Assembly (NCBI RefSeq): GCF_026015625.1
Contig: NZ_JAPDVG010000001.1
Coordinates: 2,125,001 to 2,189,000, forward strand
Direction of reading: 5' to 3'
Source: Segatella copri
GTDB lineage: Bacteria > Bacteroidota > Bacteroidia > Bacteroidales > Bacteroidaceae
Length of the DNA stretch: 64,000 bases
Shown: positions 41,381 to 51,362 of the stretch, one piece after another
Position numbering within the stretch: position 1 is the first letter of the stretch
Layout: the number at the start of each line of letters is the position of its first letter
Notes under the pieces: model-generated
The model's database searches: none
What the model was told of the DNA's origin: nothing
Seen by the model: the letters and a program-made list of their open reading frames with translations, nothing else
Translations under genes and position numbers: made by a program

Positions 41381-41534
41381 CAGAATGAGACGGCTACATT
41401 AGCTGAAGGAGTCGAATGCAGTGGCTGAAGGAGTCGAATGCAGTGGCTGAAGGAGACGAATGCGATAGCTGAAGGAGACGAATGCATTAGCAGAAGGAGT
41501 CGAATGCGATAGCGGAAGGAGACACATTTGCACA
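41381..41534. repeat. seven tandem 22-bp repeats
   Basis: Units begin exactly every 22 bases at 41381, 41403, 41425, 41447, 41469, 41491 and 41513. The consensus is CTGAAGGAGTCGAATGCAG followed by TGG or TAG. The first and last units are degenerate and the second and third are almost identical. The period is not a multiple of three, so it does not encode a peptide repeat. The rest of 41064-41628 shows no gene. Confidence 0.9.
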
Positions 41535-41549
41535 TTATTACATAAAGAT

Positions 41550-41586
41550 AGCACCTTGACCGTACTAAACATACAATCAAGGTGCT
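41550..41586 (-). terminator. terminator of the DUF3791-DUF3990 module
   Basis: AGCACCTTGA (41550-41559) pairs with TCAAGGTGCT (41577-41586) around a loop that is almost identical to that of the hairpin at 57505-57541. It lies 43 bases after the last gene of the module. Confidence 0.65.
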
Positions 41587-41628
41587 ACAGTACAAATAAT
41601 CTTCCTCCTCTAATTATCCATCGTTTTG

Positions 41629-41835
41629 CTATTGCTTATTCCTTAGCTCTTCTATCAAGTCATTTACAATATATGTATCACTCATTAGATGCAAGCCAAG
41701 TTCTTTGTCATGTAACATACGGCAAACGTCAGAGTCATAGAATATCTGTAAAGCTCTGTCGGTTGATATATGTAACGTATCGGCTAGTTGCTTTATGATA
41801 CGAGCGATTTTATTCCATAATAAGAAATCCAACAT
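41629..41835 (-). CDS. DUF3791 protein, downstream copy
   Basis: The 68-residue protein (FLLWNKIARIIKQLADTLHISTDRALQIFYDSDVCRMLHD) has the DUF3791 pattern. It is a short helical protein, commonly found beside DUF3990 genes. It begins 2 bases after the DUF3990 stop, so the genes are co-translated. A partner or antitoxin role for the DUF3990 protein is inferred from this pairing, not shown. Confidence 0.7.
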   Translation of the reverse strand: MLDFLLWNKIARIIKQLADTLHISTDRALQIFYDSDVCRMLHDKELGLHLMSDTYIVNDLIEELRNKQ

Positions 41836-41837
41836 AA

Positions 41838-42323
41838 TTATATCCTTTCATATGATTTGAATTGTAAATACTTATCAACTATCTCCTGGCTTAAAATGCA
41901 AATTTGATAGTTGGGCTTGTGATAAACCAACTGGCGAAGAGTATGCTCAACATCTGCATAGCCATTGATATAGGCTTCTACCGCATCAATTACACGGTCG
42001 TCAGCCACTCCCCCTTCAATGATGCCATACCCACTCCAAGGCTGCTTTCCTTTTCTGCTGTCAACAATGAAGTCGAGCCATTCCTTATCGTAAGCATCAA
42101 ATCGTTTTACCTTGCAGTCTTGTGGTATAGCGAACTCATAGGTGTTCACTATAGCTTGCTTGGCTCGTCTGATGGTCTTGATACGGACAGCCCATTTGGA
42201 AGCTTGTTCAAACAAAGGCGTAAGATAGAAGCCTGGACCGAAATCCAAGTCCTTTCTTCCAATGCTTACTAAAGGATGCTCAACAATGACATTTGAACCA
42301 TGATATAATATTTGCTTTTCCAT
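41838..42323 (-). CDS. DUF3990 protein, likely ADP-ribosyltransferase fold
   Basis: The 161-residue protein opens MEKQILYHGSN, then shows DFGPGFYLTPLFEQASKWAV and YGIIEGGVADDRVIDAVE. The spaced His (YHGS), Tyr (GFYLT) and later acidic residues resemble ADP-ribosyltransferase active sites (H-Y-E type). The start at 42323 overlaps the stop of the upstream DUF3791 gene (TAATG), which couples them; a longer frame to 42341 is less likely. With a DUF3791 gene on each side it looks like a toxin flanked by partners. I have no proof of toxicity. Confidence 0.7.
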   Translation of the reverse strand: MEKQILYHGSNVIVEHPLVSIGRKDLDFGPGFYLTPLFEQASKWAVRIKTIRRAKQAIVNTYEFAIPQDCKVKRFDAYDKEWLDFIVDSRKGKQPWSGYGIIEGGVADDRVIDAVEAYINGYADVEHTLRQLVYHKPNYQICILSQEIVDKYLQFKSYERI

Positions 42324-42571
42324 TATTCTTTTCTTTCCCAATTTTTAAGAGCTTCGACCACATCACTTGCCACAGCTTCTCGGCTCTCGGTATGTAGAGT
42401 GTCATAGCAATCTTGAATGAGACTTTTGATTAGCCCCACCTTATCCAATCGCTTTCTCATTTCAGACGGCGATATACCCATTTTTTGTGCTGAAGCCTCG
42501 ATGGCCAACACCGTAAAGGCGAGGCGTTCGAACTCTGGAGCACTTTTCTGTAATAGTTCTCTATCTTCCAT
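42323..42571 (-). CDS. DUF3791 protein, upstream copy
   Basis: The 82-residue protein (FERLAFTVLAIEASAQKMGISPSEMRKRLDKVGLI...CYDTLHTES) is helical and resembles the downstream DUF3791 protein in size and the Ile/Leu-rich first helix, but is clearly divergent from it. It is the first gene of the three-gene module and shares one base with the DUF3990 start codon. Confidence 0.65.
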   Translation of the reverse strand: MEDRELLQKSAPEFERLAFTVLAIEASAQKMGISPSEMRKRLDKVGLIKSLIQDCYDTLHTESREAVASDVVEALKNWERKE

Positions 42572-42597
42572 TCTTTACAAAATATTGTATTTGGATG

Positions 42598-42605
42598 CAA
42601 ATTTA
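42598..42605 (-). promoter_or_regulatory. -7 element of the DUF3791-DUF3990 module
   Basis: The minus strand reads TAAATTTG, 27 bases upstream of the first gene's start. Confidence 0.45.
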
Positions 42606-42639
42606 TGGATTTTCTCTGATATTCCACTCAATTTCGGAG

Positions 42640-43038
42640 TTAAATAAAGAAAAATAGACTGATTTTGCTAATTTCTCTGCTGATAATGGAAGAAAAATCA
42701 TCAGCTACGAAATTTTCTATCAATTCTTCAAGACTGATTTCTTTGGTAGAATCGCCAGATTCTGAAAGACTCATTGTCCTCATTGTCAACCATACAAATC
42801 GACCAGTCCCTGAATGGTGATTTTTACTTGTATCAGCAGGGACTGCAGAACCATTAAAGATGAATTGCCCTAGATCATCCCTATGGTAGGGTGTCCAGTT
42901 TTGTGTTTCTGTTTTTAGTATCAAAAACAATGCAACAACCATCTAATTCATTGATAATCATTCGCTAAATCAACTATAATCTTGTACGAATCTACATCAG
43001 ACTTTTGATAGCTAAATCTTCCTCTAAGAAACGCTTAT
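42640..43038 (-). pseudogene. decayed gene abutting the CRISPR array
   Basis: Three frames in turn look protein-like on the minus strand. They are SDVDSYKIIVDLANDYQ (about 43000-42945), INELDGCCIVFDTKNRN (about 42955-42905), and the longer stretch NWTPYHRDDLGQFIFNGS to SSIISREIS (about 42905-42660). Small frame changes and stops lie between them. The piece runs up to the first CRISPR repeat without a start. I do not recognise the family. It is either a broken gene remnant or chance; the 100-residue open frame inside it should not be taken as a gene. Confidence 0.35.
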
Positions 43039-46000
43039 ATTTCAATTCCATAAAGGTACAATTAGAACCATACAGAATCCTTTGATATTGAAGTTGCAGG
43101 CATCTAATTTCAATTCCATAAAGGTACAATTAGAACTTAGATACAAAGGCCTCAGCCTCACTCCTGATGAAAATTTCAATTCCATAAAGGTACAATTAGA
43201 ACTGTCAGGGCTTTCGATAGTGGCTCTGATGTCCTTCATTTCAATTCCATAAAGGTACAATTAGAACTGCAGTCTTTCTCAGCCTTCTCTTCTGATAAGA
43301 AATTTCAATTCCATAAAGGTACAATTAGAACTGAAGGTCTCCTCTACAGTGGTTGTGCCTTCCTTGAATTTCAATTCCATAAAGGTACAATTAGAACTGT
43401 AAAAGTCGCTACCACACTCGCCAAATTTATCATATTTCAATTCCATAAAGGTACAATTAGAACTTAAAGGTCATAATGCTAGGTGTAGAGCCTACATATT
43501 TCAATTCCATAAAGGTACAATTAGAACTTCCAAGTTTGAGGCAAAAGAAATCAAGGATGATAAATTTCAATTCCATAAAGGTACAATTAGAACATCTCGA
43601 TTGTTCGGACACCCAAGTTCTCCACCATCATTTCAATTCCATAAAGGTACAATTAGAACTCCGTATTGTATGTTTCTTATAACATCATCATTATTTCAAT
43701 TCCATAAAGGTACAATTAGAACGGAGCAGTCATATTGAATGGTGAACCCAAATATAAATTTCAATTCCATAAAGGTACAATTAGAACTCTCCTTCCAATT
43801 CTGAGTTTCACTCTTTTGATACATTTCAATTCCATAAAGGTACAATTAGAACATTTTGCGGCTGCGGAGGACAACGTTATTAATACTATTTCAATTCCAT
43901 AAAGGTACAATTAGAACCGCTTTTGGTTTTGGCAAGCAATACAGCTACCACAATTTCAATTCCATAAAGGTACAATTAGAACCCACGTTTTCTTAGGCAG
44001 CGAAATGCGGTCGAATACATTTCAATTCCATAAAGGTACAATTAGAACACTCAATCACAGTAGCCTCTTCGCGGTTATCCAGTTATTTCAATTCCATAAA
44101 GGTACAATTAGAACAGCAGCTTTTACTGCATTGGCACCAACTACTTGTATTTCAATTCCATAAAGGTACAATTAGAACTGATTATTTTAACGGTGTTTTG
44201 CCTACCGCTCAGTTATTTCAATTCCATAAAGGTACAATTAGAACAGATGCTACGAATCAACTCGCAACAATCATCTTCATTTCAATTCCATAAAGGTACA
44301 ATTAGAACTTGAACTTCTCAACGGATTCACAAAGGTTGCTTATATTTCAATTCCATAAAGGTACAATTAGAACCCGATTACCATGCTTCATCAGCATATC
44401 CATCAGTTATTTCAATTCCATAAAGGTACAATTAGAACGACAAAACCGCCTCCGTACCAATTAGCACGATAAAATTTCAATTCCATAAAGGTGCGATTAG
44501 AACAGATAGTGGACCTCAAAAAGCAGCAAATAAAAGCCCATTTCAATTCCATAAAGGTGCGATTAGAACGAACTTGCCATCACCGGCGGCTCCGTCTTCC
44601 TCTTCGATTTCAATTCCATAAAGGTGCGATTAGAACTGCGTTTTCCTCGCTGCTGAAGGTACGGGCTGAAGGATTTCAATTCCATAAAGGTGCGATTAGA
44701 ACTAACTTTAAGGTTAGAAATGATAAGGAGAATAAGTCATTTCAATTCCATAAAGGTGCGATTAGAACTGATGATGCAAACGTTCCGGCTGTTCGTGTAC
44801 CTAATTTCAATTCCATAAAGGTGCGATTAGAACTTGGTCTCAGTCTAATGCTCTTAAGGCTGCTCCTATATTTCAATTCCATAAAGGTGCGATTAGAACT
44901 TTCCGAAATTCATCATAATCAATATCTTTAAGTATTTCAATTCCATAAAGGTGCGATTAGAACTAAACTCCTTAATCTCGTAAACAAAGGTTTCTTCCAT
45001 TTCAATTCCATAAAGGTGCGATTAGAACACACTATCAGGCAGTGGGTGCACTCATCATCTAGATTTCAATTCCATAAAGGTGCGATTAGAACCATCATAG
45101 CAACGGCAGAATTTACAACTTTTGCCATTTCAATTCCATAAAGGTGCGATTAGAACCTTTATTAATGTTGCTAAAGAACTAATAATAAAGCTATTTCAAT
45201 TCCATAAAGGTGCGATTAGAACTTACAAACAAGTGTAGCAAAGGAATCCTCATGTAATTTCAATTCCATAAAGGTGCGATTAGAACGCTCATTTATGCTC
45301 TCGGTTTGATTGGTTCATTCCTATTTCAATTCCATAAAGGTGCGATTAGAACTCGTCTTTTGAGCGACAATTCTACCTCGATTCGTTATTTCAATTCCAT
45401 AAAGGTGCGATTAGAACTTGCAAGATTCTATTTTTGATTTGTCTGTTGGTAATTTCAATTCCATAAAGGTGCGATTAGAACAGTTCTAGCGTTTTGTCGT
45501 AAATCTTGGTTGAGAGATTTCAATTCCATAAAGGTGCGATTAGAACTCTTTTTTGTTACATTTACTTTTCCTTGGCTCCTGAATTTCAATTCCATAAAGG
45601 TGCGATTAGAACACACGCTCTTTAGTAATCTGCTCTCCGTGCAGCATTTCAATTCCATAAAGGTGCGATTAGAACTTATTGTTCAACATAATCTTTTAAT
45701 TAACTCTAGATTTCAATTCCATAAAGGTGCGATTAGAACTGTATTAACTTATATGTATAACTAAAAGTATTAAATTAATTTCAATTCCATAAAGGTGCGA
45801 TTAGAACTGATATGCTAGATGATTTTGACGCTACCAGGGAGATATTTCAATTCCATAAAGGTGCGATTAGAACTCAGCATTCTTTGCTTCTGCATTAGTC
45901 TTATTGACATATTTCAATTCCATAAAGGTGCGATTAGAACGCTCAACAAAGAGTTTGACGTTCTCTACTCTCGAATTTCAATTCCATAAAGGTGCGATTA

Positions 46001-48207
46001 GAACGTGTTACTGAACGTGTTATTTTGAATGTTTATAAATTTCAATTCCATAAAGGTGCGATTAGAACATGATATTAGAAAATATATAGGTCGTTTAAGA
46101 AAAATTTCAATTCCATAAAGGTGCGATTAGAACCGTTGTATGCTCTTGGATTGATAGCTGCTTATTTATTTCAATTCCATAAAGGTGCGATTAGAACTAA
46201 TTCAGCCAAATCGAGTTTAACACAAACTTCTCTATTTCAATTCCATAAAGGTGCGATTAGAACCAGATACTAGTGGTGTTCAGCAGGTACCTGATATATT
46301 TCAATTCCATAAAGGTGCGATTAGAACTGGTATATGTTGCCCGTCGATTCTTCTCTTCTCCATTTCAATTCCATAAAGGTGCGATTAGAACTGTACCTGT
46401 TGTGGGTCGACATGGCATTACGCTTGTATTTCAATTCCATAAAGGTGCGATTAGAACCAATTTAGATTAAGAAGAAACGCACTGCATTACCTGATTTCAA
46501 TTCCATAAAGGTGCGATTAGAACTTATAGAAATGAGAAATGGCAGCCTTTTGAGCCTATTTCAATTCCATAAAGGTGCGATTAGAACCTGCTACCGTTCA
46601 AGGTCAAGCCGCTATTATGCAATTTCAATTCCATAAAGGTGCGATTAGAACAAAAATTTTCTTTCTGCTTTTTCTTCTGCATCCCAAATTTCAATTCCAT
46701 AAAGGTGCGATTAGAACATAAAGTTCTTTTAATCCGTCTCGCTCGTTAAGTTATTTCAATTCCATAAAGGTGCGATTAGAACTGAATTGATTCCATGTTC
46801 TGTGTTTGAACTTAACCCATTTCAATTCCATAAAGGTGCGATTAGAACGCTTAAAAGATTAATTAATAACTCTATTATATGTATTTCAATTCCATAAAGG
46901 TGCGATTAGAACCGATATCTCTGTTCTCTAAGACTTAGGTTTACTACGATTTCAATTCCATAAAGGTGCGATTAGAACTTGAAAGATGCTACATTTGATT
47001 TAGCTGTTAAAAATTTCAATTCCATAAAGGTGCGATTAGAACAGGTTGATTTAATTAATAATAGTTTATATTTATAGTAATTTCAATTCCATAAAGGTGC
47101 GATTAGAACAAACGACAACCCATCATTAAAAACTCATTCCGCTATTTCAATTCCATAAAGGTGCGATTAGAACTTAATCGGTTTTGGCGTTGGTCAGGTG
47201 CTTCCCCATTTCAATTCCATAAAGGTGCGATTAGAACCTAAGCATGATTCTGATACTAGTATCTTCATTGGATTTCAATTCCATAAAGGTGCGATTAGAA
47301 CAGGATGTTTCAACAGCAGAAAAGGTTTACGATGCAAATTTCAATTCCATAAAGGTGCGATTAGAACTAAAAAAAATCTATTTGTCCGCGTTCTTTACTC
47401 TCATTTCAATTCCATAAAGGTGCGATTAGAACGTTCCTCATCTCGTGGGTGCAGTCTGGTATCTCGATTTCAATTCCATAAAGGTGCGATTAGAACTAAC
47501 TTCAGTACCGATACCATCCAGGTTAAAATATTTCAATTCCATAAAGGTGCGATTAGAACCTGTTACTGCTACGCTGAAGGGTACCACAGATAAATTTCAA
47601 TTCCATAAAGGTGCGATTAGAACATGTAGGTTCTTCAACAATTCTCGACTATATACAATTTCAATTCCATAAAGGTGCGATTAGAACCAGTAAACAGTCT
47701 GTACTGCGCAACCGAAGCTCTATTTCAATTCCATAAAGGTGCGATTAGAACGATTTCATTCTTGTAAGTACTTCCATCGCTAGGATATTTCAATTCCATA
47801 AAGGTGCGATTAGAACTATTCATGTTACTTTTTATTTATATCAATTACAGGAATTTCAATTCCATAAAGGTGCGATTAGAACATTTTCTTGTTTTCCTCA
47901 TCAGCTCTCATCTGTTATTTCAATTCCATAAAGGTGCGATTAGAACGTAACAGCATTCTTCTGTCCGTTACGATAAGCAATTTCAATTCCATAAAGGTGC
48001 GATTAGAACCTCCTATCCTATCTCTTATTACTTTAAACGTTACTTTATTTCAATTCCATAAAGGTGCGATTAGAACTTTCTTTTCGTCAGAAGAAGAAAT
48101 TACGGCTCCAATATTTCAATTCCATAAAGGTGCGATTAGAACTTATGCCCTCCAAAAGATTAAAGTTACTAACATGAATTTCAATTCCATAAAGGTGCGA
48201 TTAGAAC
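43039..48207 (-). CRISPR. type I-B-like CRISPR array, 80 repeats, 79 spacers
   Basis: Repeats are 30 bp, spacers 33-38 bp. The plus-strand repeat is ATTTCAATTCCATAAAGG followed by TACAATTAGAAC (variant A) or TGCGATTAGAAC (variant B). Read on the minus strand it ends ATTGAAAT, the usual 5' handle of type I-B crRNAs, so transcription runs right to left from the leader by cas2. Repeats 1-22 from the left (43039-44438) are all variant A; repeats 23-80 (44474-48207) are all variant B. No mixed repeat was seen. The left end is therefore the old, leader-distal end, and it stops at an intact repeat. No spacer was seen to match other parts of this window by eye. Confidence 0.97.
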
Positions 48208-48421
48208 CCGTTAATCCTTAGGCATAGATGCTCGAAGAATCAATAGGTTTGTGGGTGCAAAGATACAAAAAATCTTCAGAAAAAATGTCGATGCCTAAAG
48301 ATATTTTTTCTGCGGCCTTACGACAACCAGCCTATTTATGGAGGTTTCAATAAGTCAAAGAACACTTTTGGAGGTTTTTCCGAACCTAGAAACGGAAAAA
48401 TAGAACCACATCGACAACTCT
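48208..48421 (-). promoter_or_regulatory. CRISPR leader
   Basis: This 214-base AT-rich stretch lies between cas2 and the first variant B repeat. On the minus strand TATCTTTG (48265-48258) matches the -7 consensus, so pre-crRNA should start about 42 bases before the array. CTTAGGCAT near 48226 and ATGCCTAAAG (48291-48300) form an inverted repeat around the promoter, and TGGAGGTTT occurs twice further upstream. Leader function is inferred from position and repeat orientation. Confidence 0.7.
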
Positions 48422-48685
48422 TTATAAGAAATTATCGGTAGACATTCTTTCTTTTCCAAGAATCTGTTTGTTCATATTATACCCCATTTTATTGGTGAAA
48501 ACAATGACACTATCCTCGGATTCATCAATGATAGCTTTCATCTTCATTTGCAATTCCCGAAGTTTAGCTTCAGATAATTCTCCCTCCAAAACTGAGTTCT
48601 GAATCCAACACAAATATTGGCGGCAAAGTTTCAACATTTTGCCTACTCGCTTCTCACCAACATCATAAACTATAATCACATACAT
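48422..48685 (-). CDS. cas2: CRISPR endoribonuclease-like Cas2
   Basis: The 87-residue protein starts MYVIIVYDVGEKRVGKMLKLCRQYLCWIQNSVLEGEL, the standard Cas2 ferredoxin-like start with its conserved Asp8. It forms the spacer-integration complex with Cas1. It begins one base after the cas1 stop and is the last cas gene before the leader. Confidence 0.95.
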   Translation of the reverse strand: MYVIIVYDVGEKRVGKMLKLCRQYLCWIQNSVLEGELSEAKLRELQMKMKAIIDESEDSVIVFTNKMGYNMNKQILGKERMSTDNFL

Positions 48686-48686
48686 A

Positions 48687-49703
48687 TCACCAATACATTT
48701 TAAAAGGTTTATATTCTTCTATTCCTAAAAGATCTTTTAGTAGCTTATAGCATTCCAACTTTATAAGATGCTTATAGCTTACATTACGTCCTAAAGAACG
48801 ATGACGGAAAGTCTCATCATAACGCTCTTCCATAGCCTTTACAAAAATCTTCTTTCCCTTTTCGTTCAAAAGACATTTGTTGAGTTTCTTATCAAAATGA
48901 CTGGTACTTAAAGCATGCTTATTGAGTACCTTGAAGATGACTCTATCCACGATAATAGGTTTGAAAATCTCGGATATATCCAGACATAACGAAAAACGCC
49001 TTTCTCCCGGAGTATGCAGAAAGCTTATCGTTGGATTCAACTGAGTTTGATGAATAGCTCGGAGAGTTTCAGTATAACACATCATGTTGCCAAAAGATAT
49101 GAGAGCATTCACCTCATTCTCTGGCGGTTGCTTGGTTCTTGATCCCATGTTGAAATCATCGATAATGATATCGAATGCAGCATAATATGCCTGTCTGATA
49201 TTTCCCTCAATTCCCATTATCTCATCTACAGCCTTTGCATCTGGCAAAGTATTACTCAATCTTTTAATAGTATCGATAATATCTTGCAGGTCTTTTCCTC
49301 TACGATTATAATAGTTGAGGTTCATAACCATATTCCAAGCTGCTCCCTGAATGAATTTTCGCGCCAATTCTACCCTTTTCTTCTTGTTTTGGTACGCAGA
49401 TGTTTGTGCCAACAATGCCTTGCCAGAAAGAAGACTTTCCCTTGGCATGAAGCTTCCGGTATAGTTCTCATAATAGTCGAAGAAGTGGACAGGAATACCT
49501 TTCTGCCCCAGAAAGTTGAACAAAGCACTATTTGCCCGCAGACTTCCAAAAGCATACAGTTCCGCAACATCCTCAATAGGAATGTATCGAGGTTGCTGCT
49601 TAATCTCCGTATTGTCTTCGTTCACTACCACAGGCGTAAACTTCAAGGTGTTGTCTTTGCGTTCCATAATGCCGGGATTGAACAGATAGAAACTTCTTTT
49701 CAT
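48687..49703 (-). CDS. cas1: CRISPR integrase Cas1
   Basis: The 338-residue Cas1b-type protein opens MKRSFYLFNPGIMERKDNTLKF. It has the catalytic Glu in EGNIRQAYYAAFD, the His in TPGERRFSLCLDISEIFKPIIVDR and the Asp/Glu region that follows. The start at 49703 gives an ATGA overlap with the cas4 stop, so translation is coupled; a frame start 30 bases earlier is unlikely. It integrates new spacers at the leader end. Confidence 0.95.
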   Translation of the reverse strand: MKRSFYLFNPGIMERKDNTLKFTPVVVNEDNTEIKQQPRYIPIEDVAELYAFGSLRANSALFNFLGQKGIPVHFFDYYENYTGSFMPRESLLSGKALLAQTSAYQNKKKRVELARKFIQGAAWNMVMNLNYYNRRGKDLQDIIDTIKRLSNTLPDAKAVDEIMGIEGNIRQAYYAAFDIIIDDFNMGSRTKQPPENEVNALISFGNMMCYTETLRAIHQTQLNPTISFLHTPGERRFSLCLDISEIFKPIIVDRVIFKVLNKHALSTSHFDKKLNKCLLNEKGKKIFVKAMEERYDETFRHRSLGRNVSYKHLIKLECYKLLKDLLGIEEYKPFKMYW

Positions 49704-50218
49704 TTTTCTTCCTCCAATTCGTTTATATAACAAAAATCGAAATAACTACAATTCTTACAGATGCCTTTCTTGACTTTAGACGGGCAAACATCTTGAGAGA
49801 TTATCTGAATGATGTCTTTAGATATAACCTGAATGTCATTTCTATCAACATCTGTCAAGATTACTTCTTTTGTCTTTCTCAAAAGAGGATATTCCAAGAT
49901 GCCCTTAACGCCATCTATTCCATGTTGCTCGAAAACATACATGTAATATTTCAGTTGCCATTCATGAGCTTTATCCACCTTATTAGATTTCTTTATCTCA
50001 TGGATGACCTTGTTCTTGGCATCATAGTAATCCACTTTGATACCATCAATCTCCACTTCCTCATACTTTGATGTACGTTGCGGATAACTTGATTCATGCA
50101 CCATCTTTCCTTCATAGACCAAGTCTGACTCTTGTTCCATATTGATGCCATTGGCAAACAGCCATAGTTTGCGATGGCAAAGCTGGTAATAGTTGAAATG
50201 AGTGCCTGTTATGACCAT
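49700..50218 (-). CDS. cas4: CRISPR-associated nuclease Cas4
   Basis: The 172-residue RecB-like protein trims prespacers and helps choose PAM-flanked DNA. It has an N-terminal cysteine (LCHRKLWLF), the nuclease motif IHEIKKSNKVDKAHEWQLKYYMYVFE, and the iron-sulfur cysteines CPSKVKKGICKNCSYFDFC. It is the first gene of the adaptation part and is preceded by a strong hairpin at 50235-50262. Confidence 0.93.
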   Translation of the reverse strand: MVITGTHFNYYQLCHRKLWLFANGINMEQESDLVYEGKMVHESSYPQRTSKYEEVEIDGIKVDYYDAKNKVIHEIKKSNKVDKAHEWQLKYYMYVFEQHGIDGVKGILEYPLLRKTKEVILTDVDRNDIQVISKDIIQIISQDVCPSKVKKGICKNCSYFDFCYINELEEEK

Positions 50219-50234
50219 AGAGAAAAACCAACAG

Positions 50235-50262
50235 GAGGCTCCAGGTAAAAACCAGGAGCCTC
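50235..50262 (-). terminator. hairpin between cas7 and cas4
   Basis: GAGGCTCC (50235-50242) pairs with GGAGCCTC (50255-50262), extended by GGT/ACC inside with an A-A mismatch and an AAAA loop. On the minus strand it is followed by TGTTGGTTTTTC. It fits a partial terminator that would lower cas4-cas1-cas2 relative to the interference genes. Confidence 0.6.
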
Positions 50263-50272
50263 ATCATTTACA

Positions 50273-51340
50273 CTAAATCTGATTCTCGTAATCAAACACC
50301 ATCATTCTATCAACCAACTCCTGCTTAGCCTTAGCCAAAGCATCTGCGCTTTCTGTCTCTGTCACGACATAACTTGCACAAGGAAGAGTTACAAATGTCT
50401 TGGCACCAGCATTTTCGTCAACGATAGGCTTTGCCTTTGGTTTAGATTCTCCATCCTCAACAAGCTTGGCACGAATAGCTGCTGCTAAAGTATTAGCATT
50501 ATCACTAATAGCAATGGCTAAAGTCTCCATCAAACTGAATGTTCTTGCCTGATTGGATGTAATATGCCAATCAATCAGAGCATCGGCTATAGCTGGAATA
50601 ATCTGCTCACGCTGCTCTTTCGGCATCAACAAGCATTCACCAAAAGAAGTAGTGATTACCTTCCATCCATCTTCTTTCAACTTATCTACCATATCTGATG
50701 TAATCTCTGGTTCCAACTGATTAGTTGAAACGCAGAACAAACGTCGTAAATCAATAGCTACATCATATACAAATAGACCTGTAGCACGACTATTGTCTGG
50801 AATCCATTTGCGATACAAACTTCTATCGTTACCCTCTAAAAAGTCACTAACCTGTTCATCTGTCAAACGATTTCCGTTTGCATCGCGCACAACAACTTTA
50901 TGCACGTTTGGCTTATCTGAACGATCGTATGAAATATTCTCCTTAGAAACTGCAGCCAAAAGTGGATGCAAAGGGGTCATCGCAGAAATACTAAATGGAC
51001 TTCTACGCTTTACAGCTTTCTCTTTTCCCCCCTTTGGAGTTCTCATCCAACCACCTAAAAGTTGGTCAACATAATGTGGATCACAAGACGAAAGGACCTC
51101 ACCTTCTTTAAGTGCACCTTTCTTATCTACATCAAAAAAGAACTCGGTAGGAGAAGGTTGAACACCTAAAACATCGTTAAGTTGCTCCAGGATAGAACGC
51201 TTAACCTGTTGACCACTAGCAAATGGAACTCTTACGTTGAACTGTGGGTCATAATAAGATTTCTGACCATCCTCTACACAGAATACTGTGAACGCAGCAT
51301 GCTTGAGACCTCGCAAATAAATAAAAGAATTCTCTTTCAT
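50273..51340 (-). CDS. Cas7-like backbone protein
   Basis: The 355-residue protein opens MKENSFIYLRGLKHAAFTVFCV and has VPFASGQQVKRSILEQLN and KRRSPFSISAMTPLHPLLA, in the manner of Cas7 RRM proteins, though it is divergent. Its position between a Cas8-sized gene and cas4 and its length fit the repeated backbone subunit of a type I Cascade that coats the crRNA. It is not close to the Cst2/DevR or Csh2 patterns I know, so the subgroup is left open. Confidence 0.6.
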   Translation of the reverse strand: MKENSFIYLRGLKHAAFTVFCVEDGQKSYYDPQFNVRVPFASGQQVKRSILEQLNDVLGVQPSPTEFFFDVDKKGALKEGEVLSSCDPHYVDQLLGGWMRTPKGGKEKAVKRRSPFSISAMTPLHPLLAAVSKENISYDRSDKPNVHKVVVRDANGNRLTDEQVSDFLEGNDRSLYRKWIPDNSRATGLFVYDVAIDLRRLFCVSTNQLEPEITSDMVDKLKEDGWKVITTSFGECLLMPKEQREQIIPAIADALIDWHITSNQARTFSLMETLAIAISDNANTLAAAIRAKLVEDGESKPKAKPIVDENAGAKTFVTLPCASYVVTETESADALAKAKQELVDRMMVFDYENQI

Positions 51341-51362
51341 AATCTTGTATTTTTAATTGTTA

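Noticed and set aside
43039..48207. Self-targeting or duplicated spacers
   Set aside because: None was noticed by eye; this needs an alignment of all 79 spacers to the genome.
44491..48221. Frames with repeated FNSIKVRLE or FQFHKGAIRT
   Set aside because: These are translations of CRISPR repeats and spacers, not proteins.
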